The notes below the pieces were generated by a model. That model was not told where the DNA came from and searched no databases. It saw nothing but the letters and a program-made list of their open reading frames with translations. From contig NZ_JBHOQV010000062.1 in NCBI RefSeq assembly GCF_042408735.1, positions 12,945 through 76,944 of the forward strand: DNA of 64,000 bases. Direction: 5' to 3'. Source of the stretch: Thermogemmatispora sp042408735. Lineage in GTDB: Bacteria; Chloroflexota; Ktedonobacteria; Ktedonobacterales; Ktedonobacteraceae. Below are positions 23,872 through 31,992 of the stretch, in pieces (position 1 is the stretch's first letter; each line of letters opens with the position of its first letter). The position numbers were made by a program, and so were the translations under genes.

Positions 23872-24675
23872 ATGAGCATTTCGTCCCTGGCACAAAGCGA
23901 TTCCAAGGATACGGAGGCACCGGCCAGGGCGTCAGCCCTGTCCAACGCCGACGCCGTCGCTGTTCCACGCAGCCTCTCGATCGTGCTCCTGGTCCAGAAC
24001 GAGGAGGCCAGCATCGAGCAGGTTGTGCGTTCGCTGTTGAGCGGCCTGGAAGACTGGGCCACAGACCTGGAGATTCTTGCTGTTGATCGTGGAAGCCACG
24101 ATCGCACAGGCATACTGCTCACACGTCTTGCCGCGGAGGAACCGCGCCTGATTGTCCTACACCAGCCCGCGGGCTGCGCCTATGGCCAGGCCCTGGTTCG
24201 GGCTTTGGGTCTGGTCAGCAAAGAGTTCGTCCTCCTCACGGAGGCTCAACCCGGCCTCAATGTGGACCTTCTCAAGCGCAGCTTTGCGCTTCTGAGCGAT
24301 TACGATGCCGTGCTCGGCTTCCGCCAGCGTCAGGGCTGGCAGCGGCTGACCGCGCTGCTCTGGCGCTGGCTGCTCTCTTTCACGCTGGGCCTGCGTGTAC
24401 GTGATCTCTACTGCCCCTTCAAGCTCTACCGCGCCGAATTTTTCCGGCAGCCAACTCTGAAGCTGGAGGTGCAAGGTCCCCTGATCAACGCCGAAATGCT
24501 CTATAAATTCGTGCGCGCTGGCTACGTCTACACCGAGATCGCCATCGGCGCAGAGAGAGCAAGCAAGCCGGCCAGGCCGTCGCTGTGGCGCAAGCTTGCC
24601 CTGTGGTGGGAAGCGCTCTCTGAGCTGAGCAACTACAGCGGTCGCTGCTATCAAGAAGAGCATGGATGTATTTGA
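23872..24675 (+). CDS. GT2-family glycosyltransferase-like protein, probable pseudoenzyme
   Basis: 267 residues. Resembles dolichol-phosphate mannosyltransferase-type GT2: LSIVLLVQNEEASIEQVVRSLL, LEILAVDRGSHDRTG (usually VDDGSxDGT), then AYGQALVRALGL. Where the metal-binding DADxQ should be, the sequence reads LLTEAQPGLNVDLL, so the DXD is absent. The later block RVRDLYCPFKLYRAEFFR matches the family. Thus it may be a non-catalytic or altered partner of the next gene, which begins 36 bases downstream. AAAGGA lies 11 bases upstream of ATG 23872; a GTG at 23812 is an alternative. Confidence 0.72.
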   Translation: MSISSLAQSDSKDTEAPARASALSNADAVAVPRSLSIVLLVQNEEASIEQVVRSLLSGLEDWATDLEILAVDRGSHDRTGILLTRLAAEEPRLIVLHQPAGCAYGQALVRALGLVSKEFVLLTEAQPGLNVDLLKRSFALLSDYDAVLGFRQRQGWQRLTALLWRWLLSFTLGLRVRDLYCPFKLYRAEFFRQPTLKLEVQGPLINAEMLYKFVRAGYVYTEIAIGAERASKPARPSLWRKLALWWEALSELSNYSGRCYQEEHGCI

Positions 24676-24710
24676 GCAGTATCACTGGAGGAGTGTGGAG
24701 GAGAGGAGTA

Positions 24711-27700
24711 ATGGCGTCCGGTCTTCTAACAAAGGAATCTCCCGAACTAAGCGAGCTGCACTTTCGTAACCGCGTGGCGCGCTATCGGCGCTGGCTAGAG
24801 GGCAACGTTGGTCCCGGCACGACGCGCAGCAACAGCCGCGAGCTTGCCGAATACCAGCGTGCGGCCTGTCGTCCGATCCTGATTCATGGCAAGGAGGTGA
24901 CCGTCTTTGCACCATTCCACCCCGAGCATGCGGCCCTGCGCACCTTCAGCCGCGCGCAGCTTGTGCTTCTCAGCGGCCTCTTGCTGGCCTGGGGCGGAGC
25001 GTTGGTCTGGCAAGGGCCAGGACTGCTCGTTGTGGCCACGGCCCTGATCACCCTGCTCTACGTCGCCCATCTGCTGCTGCAGTTCGCTATTCTGGGGACC
25101 CATCTGCTGGCCCCCGCCGCGGCCAGCGGCGACGAGCGCATCGATGACCACCTGATCAGCGCCCTCAATAACGCCGACTGGCCGCGCTATACTATCCTCT
25201 GTCCGCTCTACCGCGAGGCTGCCGTCGTGGGCCAGATGGTGGCCGCCCTGCGTGCTCTGGACTACCCTCGCGATCGTCTGGAAATCCTGCTCTTGACAGA
25301 GGAAGATGATGTCGAGACGCGCGCTGCCCTCAAGCAGCTGGCCCTGCCCGCCCATTTTCGGGTCCTTGTTGTGCCGCGGGGCTATCCCCGCACCAAGGCA
25401 CGCGCCTGCAACTACGGTCTACTGCACGCCCGCGGCGACTATCTGGTCATCTACGACGCAGAGGATATCCCCGATCCTCTCCAGTTGAAGAAGGCCGTGC
25501 TGACCTTTGCCCAGCACGATCACTCGCTGGCCTGCGTGCAGGCACGCCTGAACTGCTATAATCCCGCCCAAAATATCCTGACTCGCCTCTTTACCGCTGA
25601 GTATTCCCTCTGGTTCGATCTGGTGCTGCCGGGCCTGCAGCGGCTCGGTCTCCCGCTGCCGCTCGGTGGCACCTCGAACCATTTCCGCGTCTCGGTGCTG
25701 CGCGCTGTCGGCGGGTGGGATGCCTTCAATGTCACCGAGGACTGCGACCTGGGGCTGCGCCTCTTCCAGCACGGCTTCAGGACCGTGATTCTCGATTCGA
25801 CCACCTACGAGGAGGCCAATTCTCGCCTCAGCAACTGGCTCCGCCAGCGCTCACGCTGGATTAAGGGCTATATGCAGACGTACCTGGTCTACATGCGCCA
25901 CCCGCTGCTCTATCTGCGCGAGCGGCGCCTGCGCGAATTCTGCAGCGTGCAACTGGTGGTCGGTGCCAGCGCCGCCAGCCTGCTTCTGAATCCCCTCGTT
26001 TGGGCACTCTCCATCTTCTACGTCTGCACCGGTGGCCGCTATCAATCCTTCTACCACCTGCTCTTCCCCGGCCCCATTCTCTACGCGGGCGCCTTCTGTC
26101 TGATCTTCGGAAATTTCTTTCATCTCTACCTCAACCTGCTGGCCCTGCTCCAGCGCCGCTACTATAGGCTCGTGCCCTGGGCTTTGCTGATGCCCTTCTG
26201 CTGGCTATTGGATAGCCTGGCCGCCTACCTGGCCCTCGCCGAACTACTCATCCGTCCCCACTACTGGCAAAAGACGCTTCACGGTTTCCATCTGCTCAAA
26301 CAGCAGAAAGCTCCTGAGGCCCTCACGACGTCGGGTGTTCCCATCACTCCAGCGCGCGGACCGGGCGAGATCGAGGTTGGCCTGACCCCTATTCGGCCAG
26401 GCGCTCATCTGCCTTTCAGGCCACTGCGCCTGGTGCTGACGCCAGAGACGACCATTCGCCCCTTGCCGCGCATCAAGCGATCGCAGCCCCACGATCTGGG
26501 CGCCCTGGTGACCCTGCTCTGCGCCTGCCTGAGCAGCGTCTCGGCCTGTCTCTACTTCTTTCTGCATCAGGAAATCCTCCTCTACGGCGATGCCTACGCC
26601 CACCTACGCATTGCGCGCAGCGTCTTCGATAGCGCCACTCCTGGCCTGGCCCAACTCGGCGGCGTATGGTTGCCGTTGCCCCACGTCCTGATGCTCCCCT
26701 TTGTCTGGAACGATTTTCTCTGGCACTCGGGGCTGGCGGGCAGCTTTGTCTCCATGATCTGCTACGTCGTCGCCTCTCTCTACCTCTACCGCGGTGGCTT
26801 GCGTCTGACGCGCGACCGCTGGGCCGCCTTCCTCTGCTCTCTGGTCTTTATGCTCAACCCCAATATCCTTTACCTGCAGTCAACGCCGCTCACCGAGCTG
26901 ACCTTGATCTGCATGATGACAGTCGCCGGCTACTACTTCTTGAGCTGGGCCCAGGAGAATCGCCCGCGCTACCTGGTATTGGCTGCGGCCAGCACTTTCC
27001 TGGCAACGCTCTCGCGCTACGAAGGCTGGTCCTTCTTTGTCTGCCTGCTACTGTTGGTTGGCCTGACCAGCCTGCTTAAACGACGCTCCTTTGCTGAGAC
27101 CTGGGCCTACATGCTGGTCTTCGCCCTCCTGGGAGGATTCGGCATCGCTCTCTGGCTGGCCTGGAACCGTATCATCTTTGGCGACACCTTCTTTTTCTTG
27201 CATGGCCCTTTCTCCTCTGAGATGCTGCTCTCTAGCTTCGCGCGGGCCGGCCGCTTTTACACCTACCACAACGTTAGCCTTTCTCTGCTGACTTACCTGC
27301 TGCTCTCGGTGAAGACCTTCGGGCCATTCCTGCTCTTTCTCTCGTTACTTGCCTTTGTCTTCTTTCTGCTGCGCCACCAGTTGAAGCCGGAGACGCTGGC
27401 CCTGATCGCCTTTATGGCCCCGCTCGGCTTTTACATACTCTCGATCTACAGCGGCCAGGCGCTGATCTTGCTGCCCGAGATCGGGCCGGGCCACGACCCA
27501 GGGCGCCTGTATAACGACCGGCACGGCGCGGCGGTTGTGGTGCCGGCAGCCCTGCTGCTGGCAACGCTGATGAGCAGCGGGCTGCGTCTGTTGCGCGGAC
27601 GCCTCCATCTTCTGGGGCGCCTGGCCTGCGCGGCGGCGATTTGTGGCCAGGCTTGCTTCATTGCTGCCACCGGCATCGTGACCCTTCAGGACGGCCTCTA

Positions 27701-28103
27701 CGGGAACTCTTGCACTGGGACGCATCCGGTCAGCATCTACCTGGCCAAGCATTACAACGGTGGTCTGATCCTCGAGGATGTCTCTCCCACCAATTTCGAT
27801 GTTTCGGAAGCCGGCATCAACTTCCGCAACGTGATCTACGATGGTTCGGGCCGCCTTTGGCAGCAGGCCCTGCGCGATCCTGCGGCTAGCGTCGATTGGA
27901 TCGTGCTTAATCCTCGCCTCCCAGGCGATCGTGTGGCGCGGGCCTTGCCGCCGGGCAGTCCCTTGCTGCGTCAGTTTGCCCTGGTGCTGGTCGATCCGCG
28001 CAGCGGCATGCACCTTTATCACCATCGCGGGCGCCCGCCGCTGCCGGACCGTCCGATTCCTCCCGAACTCCTGACCGCTCACCGCCTCTGTCCTAACGAC
28101 TGA
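24711..28103 (+). CDS. GT2 glycosyltransferase fused to GT39-like multipass membrane domain
   Basis: About 1130 residues. The N-terminal half is a processive-type GT2: two helices (about 80-125), YTILCPLYREAAVV, DAED for metal/nucleotide, TEDCDLGLRLF, and the QRSRWIKGY motif, with further membrane helices to about 540. After a linker, residues from about 590 form a second hydrophobic unit with YGDAYAHLRIARSVF at its luminal start, resembling ArnT/PMT-type (GT39/GT83-like) polyprenyl-phosphate-sugar transferases, ten or so helices, and a short soluble C-terminus. The fusion would charge and transfer sugar on one chain. GAGGAGAGGAG precedes ATG 24711. Confidence 0.82.
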   Translation: MASGLLTKESPELSELHFRNRVARYRRWLEGNVGPGTTRSNSRELAEYQRAACRPILIHGKEVTVFAPFHPEHAALRTFSRAQLVLLSGLLLAWGGALVWQGPGLLVVATALITLLYVAHLLLQFAILGTHLLAPAAASGDERIDDHLISALNNADWPRYTILCPLYREAAVVGQMVAALRALDYPRDRLEILLLTEEDDVETRAALKQLALPAHFRVLVVPRGYPRTKARACNYGLLHARGDYLVIYDAEDIPDPLQLKKAVLTFAQHDHSLACVQARLNCYNPAQNILTRLFTAEYSLWFDLVLPGLQRLGLPLPLGGTSNHFRVSVLRAVGGWDAFNVTEDCDLGLRLFQHGFRTVILDSTTYEEANSRLSNWLRQRSRWIKGYMQTYLVYMRHPLLYLRERRLREFCSVQLVVGASAASLLLNPLVWALSIFYVCTGGRYQSFYHLLFPGPILYAGAFCLIFGNFFHLYLNLLALLQRRYYRLVPWALLMPFCWLLDSLAAYLALAELLIRPHYWQKTLHGFHLLKQQKAPEALTTSGVPITPARGPGEIEVGLTPIRPGAHLPFRPLRLVLTPETTIRPLPRIKRSQPHDLGALVTLLCACLSSVSACLYFFLHQEILLYGDAYAHLRIARSVFDSATPGLAQLGGVWLPLPHVLMLPFVWNDFLWHSGLAGSFVSMICYVVASLYLYRGGLRLTRDRWAAFLCSLVFMLNPNILYLQSTPLTELTLICMMTVAGYYFLSWAQENRPRYLVLAAASTFLATLSRYEGWSFFVCLLLLVGLTSLLKRRSFAETWAYMLVFALLGGFGIALWLAWNRIIFGDTFFFLHGPFSSEMLLSSFARAGRFYTYHNVSLSLLTYLLLSVKTFGPFLLFLSLLAFVFFLLRHQLKPETLALIAFMAPLGFYILSIYSGQALILLPEIGPGHDPGRLYNDRHGAAVVVPAALLLATLMSSGLRLLRGRLHLLGRLACAAAICGQACFIAATGIVTLQDGLYGNSCTGTHPVSIYLAKHYNGGLILEDVSPTNFDVSEAGINFRNVIYDGSGRLWQQALRDPAASVDWIVLNPRLPGDRVARALPPGSPLLRQFALVLVDPRSGMHLYHHRGRPPLPDRPIPPELLTAHRLCPND

Positions 28104-28114
28104 GCGAGGGCCTA

Positions 28115-28879
28115 TCACTCGCCTGCTGGCTCGCAGCCTTCCTCGTCGGGCAAGACAAAGGTCATGAGGTCACGCCCGACGAGGAGGCTGCCACGATAGC
28201 CTTCGGCGCGGGCCTGCTCCTGCAGGCGGGCCGCGTCCAGCTCGCGGTAGAGATGCGAGCAAACAAGCGTCCTGACCTGGGTGGCCGCGGCCAGTTGGAC
28301 AATTTCGTCGTCGCTGAGGTGCCCGGAATCGATGACAGCCAGGTCGCAGCCTTGCAGGAAGAGACGCTCCTGCTCGTGAAAGGAGGAGTCGCCCGTGACA
28401 GCATAGCGCTGTCCCTGCCAGGTGAAGCGGAGACCGTGATTGCCCGCGGGCGGCAGCTCTATGAAATCGAAGCGGTAAGGTCCGACCTGGAAGGTCTCCT
28501 CAGCGATCTCGTGGACCAGGATCTGGTAGTGGGGCTGGCGGAAGCTATGGGGACTAAAGAGACGCATGAGACCGTCGACGAGGCGCTGCAGGCCGGGTGG
28601 TCCGTAGAGATGGAGGTCCTGTTTGCGAGGTTGCCGCCGCGACCAGGCTCCGGCATGCATGAGGGGAATAAGGTCAGAGACATGGTCGGGATGGAAATGA
28701 GAGATAACGATGTGCTCCAGGGCATTGGGGTGAAGGCCCACTTCAAGCAGGCGCTGGCAGATGCCCCGCCCGCAATCAAAGAGAATGGGCAAGCCCGCTA
28801 GATTGAGGAGAACGCTGGAGGCGCGGCGCTCCAGCTCGATCTGGCAGGTACCGGTGCCAAGCAGCATGAGATAGCTCAT
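28115..28879 (-). CDS. Metallo-beta-lactamase-fold hydrolase, RNase Z-like
   Basis: 254 residues. Metal motif SHFHPDHVSDL (HxHxDH), upstream FDCGRG, later TGDSSFHEQ (Asp ligand) and SGHLSDDEI / VCSHLYRE for the final His residues. Similar in layout to RNase Z/arylsulfatase-type MBL proteins but lacks an obvious exosite arm, so the substrate is undefined. Convergent with the glycosyltransferase fusion, ending 11 bases after its stop; divergent from the WD40 kinase, with only 68 bases between start codons. Confidence 0.85.
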   Translation of the reverse strand: MSYLMLLGTGTCQIELERRASSVLLNLAGLPILFDCGRGICQRLLEVGLHPNALEHIVISHFHPDHVSDLIPLMHAGAWSRRQPRKQDLHLYGPPGLQRLVDGLMRLFSPHSFRQPHYQILVHEIAEETFQVGPYRFDFIELPPAGNHGLRFTWQGQRYAVTGDSSFHEQERLFLQGCDLAVIDSGHLSDDEIVQLAAATQVRTLVCSHLYRELDAARLQEQARAEGYRGSLLVGRDLMTFVLPDEEGCEPAGE

Positions 28880-28897
28880 TGGTGGTCATCCCTCTTC

Positions 28898-28927
28898 TTG
28901 ACAGACGAACGTTCTAGATGCTATCAT
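28898..28927 (+). promoter_or_regulatory. Promoter for the WD40 kinase
   Basis: -35 TTGACA (28898-28903, perfect), 18-base spacer, -10 TATCAT (28922-28927, five of six). Start near 28934, which rules out the earlier GTG/ATG codons upstream of 28934 as translation starts. Confidence 0.6.
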
Positions 28928-28947
28928 GCAGGAAGATCATTGGTAGC

Positions 28948-31098
28948 ATGCAGGACCAGCAAGCAATGCAGGGTTCCTTCCTTCTTTATTGTGACATATG
29001 CGGAGCCGCTAATCGTCCCCAGGCCCGTTTCTGCTCCACCTGTGGTCGCCCACTGCAGAATGGCGCTCAGGCTCAATCTGCATCAGCGCCCAACCCTGTC
29101 CGGACAGCGCCCTCCACGCCTTCGACACCGAGCGCGCCCCCTACCACTGGCCTGCCGCCCTCCAACACCCCGCTCCGGGGGCGCTACCGCATCGACACCC
29201 AGGTCGGCAAGGGCGGCTTCGGTGCCGTCTATCGGGCGACCGACCTGCTCCTGGCCAACCGGGTAGTAGCCATCAAGGAGATGAGTCAGCAGCAGCATCT
29301 GAGTCCCCGGGAGCTACAGGAAGCCACCAGCGCTTTCCAGCAAGAGGCTCTTCTCCTGGCAAGATTGATGCATCCGAATCTACCGCGCATCTACGATCAC
29401 TTTTGCGAAAACGGGCGCTGGTACCTGGTGATGGACTTTATCGAAGGGGAGACCCTGGAGGAGCGCCTGAGCCGGATGCCCAACGGGCAGCTTCCCCTGG
29501 CCGAGGTCTTGCGCCTGGGCATCCAGCTTTGCAACGTCCTGGGTTACCTGCACAGTCGTCAGCCGCCGATCATCTTTCGCGATCTCAAGCCAGCCAACAT
29601 CATGCTGACCGGCGACGGGCACCTCTATTTGATCGACTTCGGGATCGCACGCCTTTTCAAACCTGGTCAGAGCAAGGACACGACGGCCCTCGGCTCTGCC
29701 GGCTATGCCGCCCCCGAGCAGTACGGCAAGGCTCAGTCGACGCCGCAGACCGACATCTATGCCCTGGGGGCCACGCTGCATCAGCTTGTCACCGGCCAGG
29801 ATCCCTCGCTCTCTCCCTTTACCTTCACCCCCTTTCCGCAGCAGGATGCCGTCCATCGCCGGCTAGAGGAGCTGGTGATGCGGATGGTACAGACCGAAGT
29901 CAGCCGACGCCCGGCCAGCGTCCAGGAGGTCAAAAGCGAGCTAGAGGGCCTGGCCTCCCAGCACCTCCAGTATCCCGCTCCCCAGGGCGGCCGGGGAGCT
30001 TCCCGCAGTCGGTCCGCCCCCAGCCCAGCGGCCTCGGCCAGCAGCGGGGCGAGCGTCGTCACGTCCTCCTCCGCGGCGCCGCTGATCGTGCGCTGCCTTT
30101 ACAAAGGTCATCAGCGTAACAGCAGCATCTACGCCCTGGCCTGGTCGCCTGACGGGCAGCTGCTGGCCTCCAGCGGGGCCGACGGCAGCATCCAGATTTG
30201 GGAAGCGCTCAGCGGGCAGCGGCTGCAGCGCTGCGAGGGACATCGCGGCCCCGTCTACGGTCTGGCCTGGGCGCCGGACGGGCAGCGCCTCGCCTCGGCG
30301 GGACGCGATGGCAGCGTGCGCCTTTGGAGCCTGAGCACGGGCGTTGAACTCGCACGCTACCAGGGCCACACCTCCTACGTCTACAGCGTGGCCTGGGCAC
30401 CCGATGGTCAATTGCTGGCCTCGGCCAGCGATGACGGCACTGTTCACGTCTGGGCTGCAGCCAGCCCCTCGGAGAAGAACGTCTATCAGGCTCATCACAG
30501 CAGCGTCAAGGTTGTTGCCTGGGCGCCGGACGGGCAGCGCCTCGCCTCGGGCGGCAGCGACAGCATCCTGCGCATCTGGCCGCGCCCAGTGGGCAAAGGG
30601 CGCAGCTTGCTGACCTCCTGGCTCTTTTCACGGAAGCAGATCAACTGCTCCGGCCAGCGGCGGCGCATCGATGACCTCGCCTGGTCGCGCGATGGACGCT
30701 ACATCGCTGCCGGCAAGGCCGGCGGCTGCGTCGAAATCTGGGAGAGCCATCACGGAAAGGCCCAGAGCAGCTATCGCCAGCACAAGGGACCAGTCTACAC
30801 CCTTAGCTGGCGCCCCCGAGGCTCGCTACTCGTCTCTGGCGGGCGCGATGGCCTCGTGCATTGCTGGCAGGCCATTGACGGGCAACAGCTCTTCGCCTAC
30901 AACAGCCAGCAAGGCATCCTCTACTCCCTCGCCTGGTCCCCTGATGGACGCTACCTTGCCTGCGGCGGCCAGGACGGAAGCGTCTACGTCTGGGAGGTCA
31001 GCTGGCGGCAGGACAGCCCGGCTCTCTTCTCTCCGCTCATCCGGCAGGGGCAGAGCAGGACCAGCCAGAGCCAGGGGAGGAAAAGATACCAGCGGTAG
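28948..31098 (+). CDS. Ser/Thr protein kinase with N-terminal zinc ribbon and C-terminal WD40 propeller
   Basis: About 716 residues. A zinc ribbon YCDICGAANRPQARFCSTCG opens the protein, a Pro/Ser-rich linker follows, then a Hanks-type kinase (about 70-340): glycine loop VGKGGFGAVY, VAIKEM Lys, FRDLKPANIM (Phe replaces the His of HRD), LIDFG, and APEQYGKAQSTPQTD. Residues 385 to the end hold seven WD40 repeats, enough for a full propeller (for example SLAWSPDGRYLACGG). No transmembrane helix. Likely a soluble signalling scaffold. ATG 28948 fits the promoter; ATG 28966 is an alternative. Confidence 0.93.
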   Translation: MQDQQAMQGSFLLYCDICGAANRPQARFCSTCGRPLQNGAQAQSASAPNPVRTAPSTPSTPSAPPTTGLPPSNTPLRGRYRIDTQVGKGGFGAVYRATDLLLANRVVAIKEMSQQQHLSPRELQEATSAFQQEALLLARLMHPNLPRIYDHFCENGRWYLVMDFIEGETLEERLSRMPNGQLPLAEVLRLGIQLCNVLGYLHSRQPPIIFRDLKPANIMLTGDGHLYLIDFGIARLFKPGQSKDTTALGSAGYAAPEQYGKAQSTPQTDIYALGATLHQLVTGQDPSLSPFTFTPFPQQDAVHRRLEELVMRMVQTEVSRRPASVQEVKSELEGLASQHLQYPAPQGGRGASRSRSAPSPAASASSGASVVTSSSAAPLIVRCLYKGHQRNSSIYALAWSPDGQLLASSGADGSIQIWEALSGQRLQRCEGHRGPVYGLAWAPDGQRLASAGRDGSVRLWSLSTGVELARYQGHTSYVYSVAWAPDGQLLASASDDGTVHVWAAASPSEKNVYQAHHSSVKVVAWAPDGQRLASGGSDSILRIWPRPVGKGRSLLTSWLFSRKQINCSGQRRRIDDLAWSRDGRYIAAGKAGGCVEIWESHHGKAQSSYRQHKGPVYTLSWRPRGSLLVSGGRDGLVHCWQAIDGQQLFAYNSQQGILYSLAWSPDGRYLACGGQDGSVYVWEVSWRQDSPALFSPLIRQGQSRTSQSQGRKRYQR

Positions 31099-31157
31099 CG
31101 AGAGCCAAAGCACAATTGGCGAGGCCGCTGGCCCGGCCAGATGCCCCATGGCAGCCA

Positions 31158-31754
31158 CTAATCGCCGACGGTAGCCCCAACCACAAAAGCGTCGACACGC
31201 GAAGCCTTGCCCCGCCAATAGGGGACCTTGAACTTGTGCCCCCCGCTGAGGATCGTCACATCGCGCATGTGGATGTAGTGGTAGACAATCGGTAAGCCCT
31301 CCGGCCCATACTCCGGCTGATCGGACGGCGGCACCAGGGCCGTATAGTACCTGCGCAGCGCATCGGCAGTATCGGGATCGTGCTCACGATGCGTTTCTTC
31401 ATTGAGATCGATATAGAACTGAGCATAGTGCGCCGTACTTACCATCACCCCGAAAATGAGCAGGCCGTGCATCTGAAGCATCATCTCAATTTCGAGATCG
31501 TGCTGCTCTACAAGCTGGATCCACATCTGAAGCGCCACATCCTGCTCACCGTACTCCCTGAGCCAGAGCTGGCGACGCTCCATGCGTGTCAGAGGACGAA
31601 AGCCACTCTCTAGCGCCTCGTTGAGTTCCCTCTCCTCGGCGGCAGAAGCCGGCGAGGAGGAGGCAGCCGCACCGGCATTATTGTTATGAGCGACTGACGG
31701 CTGCGGCTGCTGCGGACCCTTTTTGTTCGCTTCCTGCCCGGATTCGTTACCCAT
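31158..31754 (-). CDS. Uncharacterised protein
   Basis: 198 residues from ATG 31754 (GGAGG upstream); a GTG 18 bases earlier overlaps the Shine-Dalgarno and is less likely. The first 45 residues are Gln/Asn/Ala/Ser-rich and disordered. The rest is helical with EREL / RMERRQLWLREYGEQDVALQMWIQLVEQHD and a central moderately hydrophobic stretch MHGLLIFGVMVSTAHYAQFY. It ends with a beta-rich segment. I do not recognise a family. It lies between the WD40 kinase (convergent) and the PBP gene (same strand). Confidence 0.65.
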   Translation of the reverse strand: MGNESGQEANKKGPQQPQPSVAHNNNAGAAASSSPASAAEERELNEALESGFRPLTRMERRQLWLREYGEQDVALQMWIQLVEQHDLEIEMMLQMHGLLIFGVMVSTAHYAQFYIDLNEETHREHDPDTADALRRYYTALVPPSDQPEYGPEGLPIVYHYIHMRDVTILSGGHKFKVPYWRGKASRVDAFVVGATVGD

Positions 31755-31992
31755 TGAAAGAGAAACCTCCACAATAAGCCATGTTGCAACATCCAGTACC
31801 CTTCTCTGCTCTTCTTATGATATCACGGAGCGAGGGAGAGAGCCGTCAGGAAAGGGAGAAGAACAGGAAAGAAGGAAGGCGGCGGCACTGCTCTCGGTGC
31901 CGGGCAGAGGATCAGAGAGCAAGCAGTGCCGCCAGGCTGGGCTGGTGCTGGGACCGGCGAGGGATAGCGAAGACCTGCCTGTTGGTCGTAGC

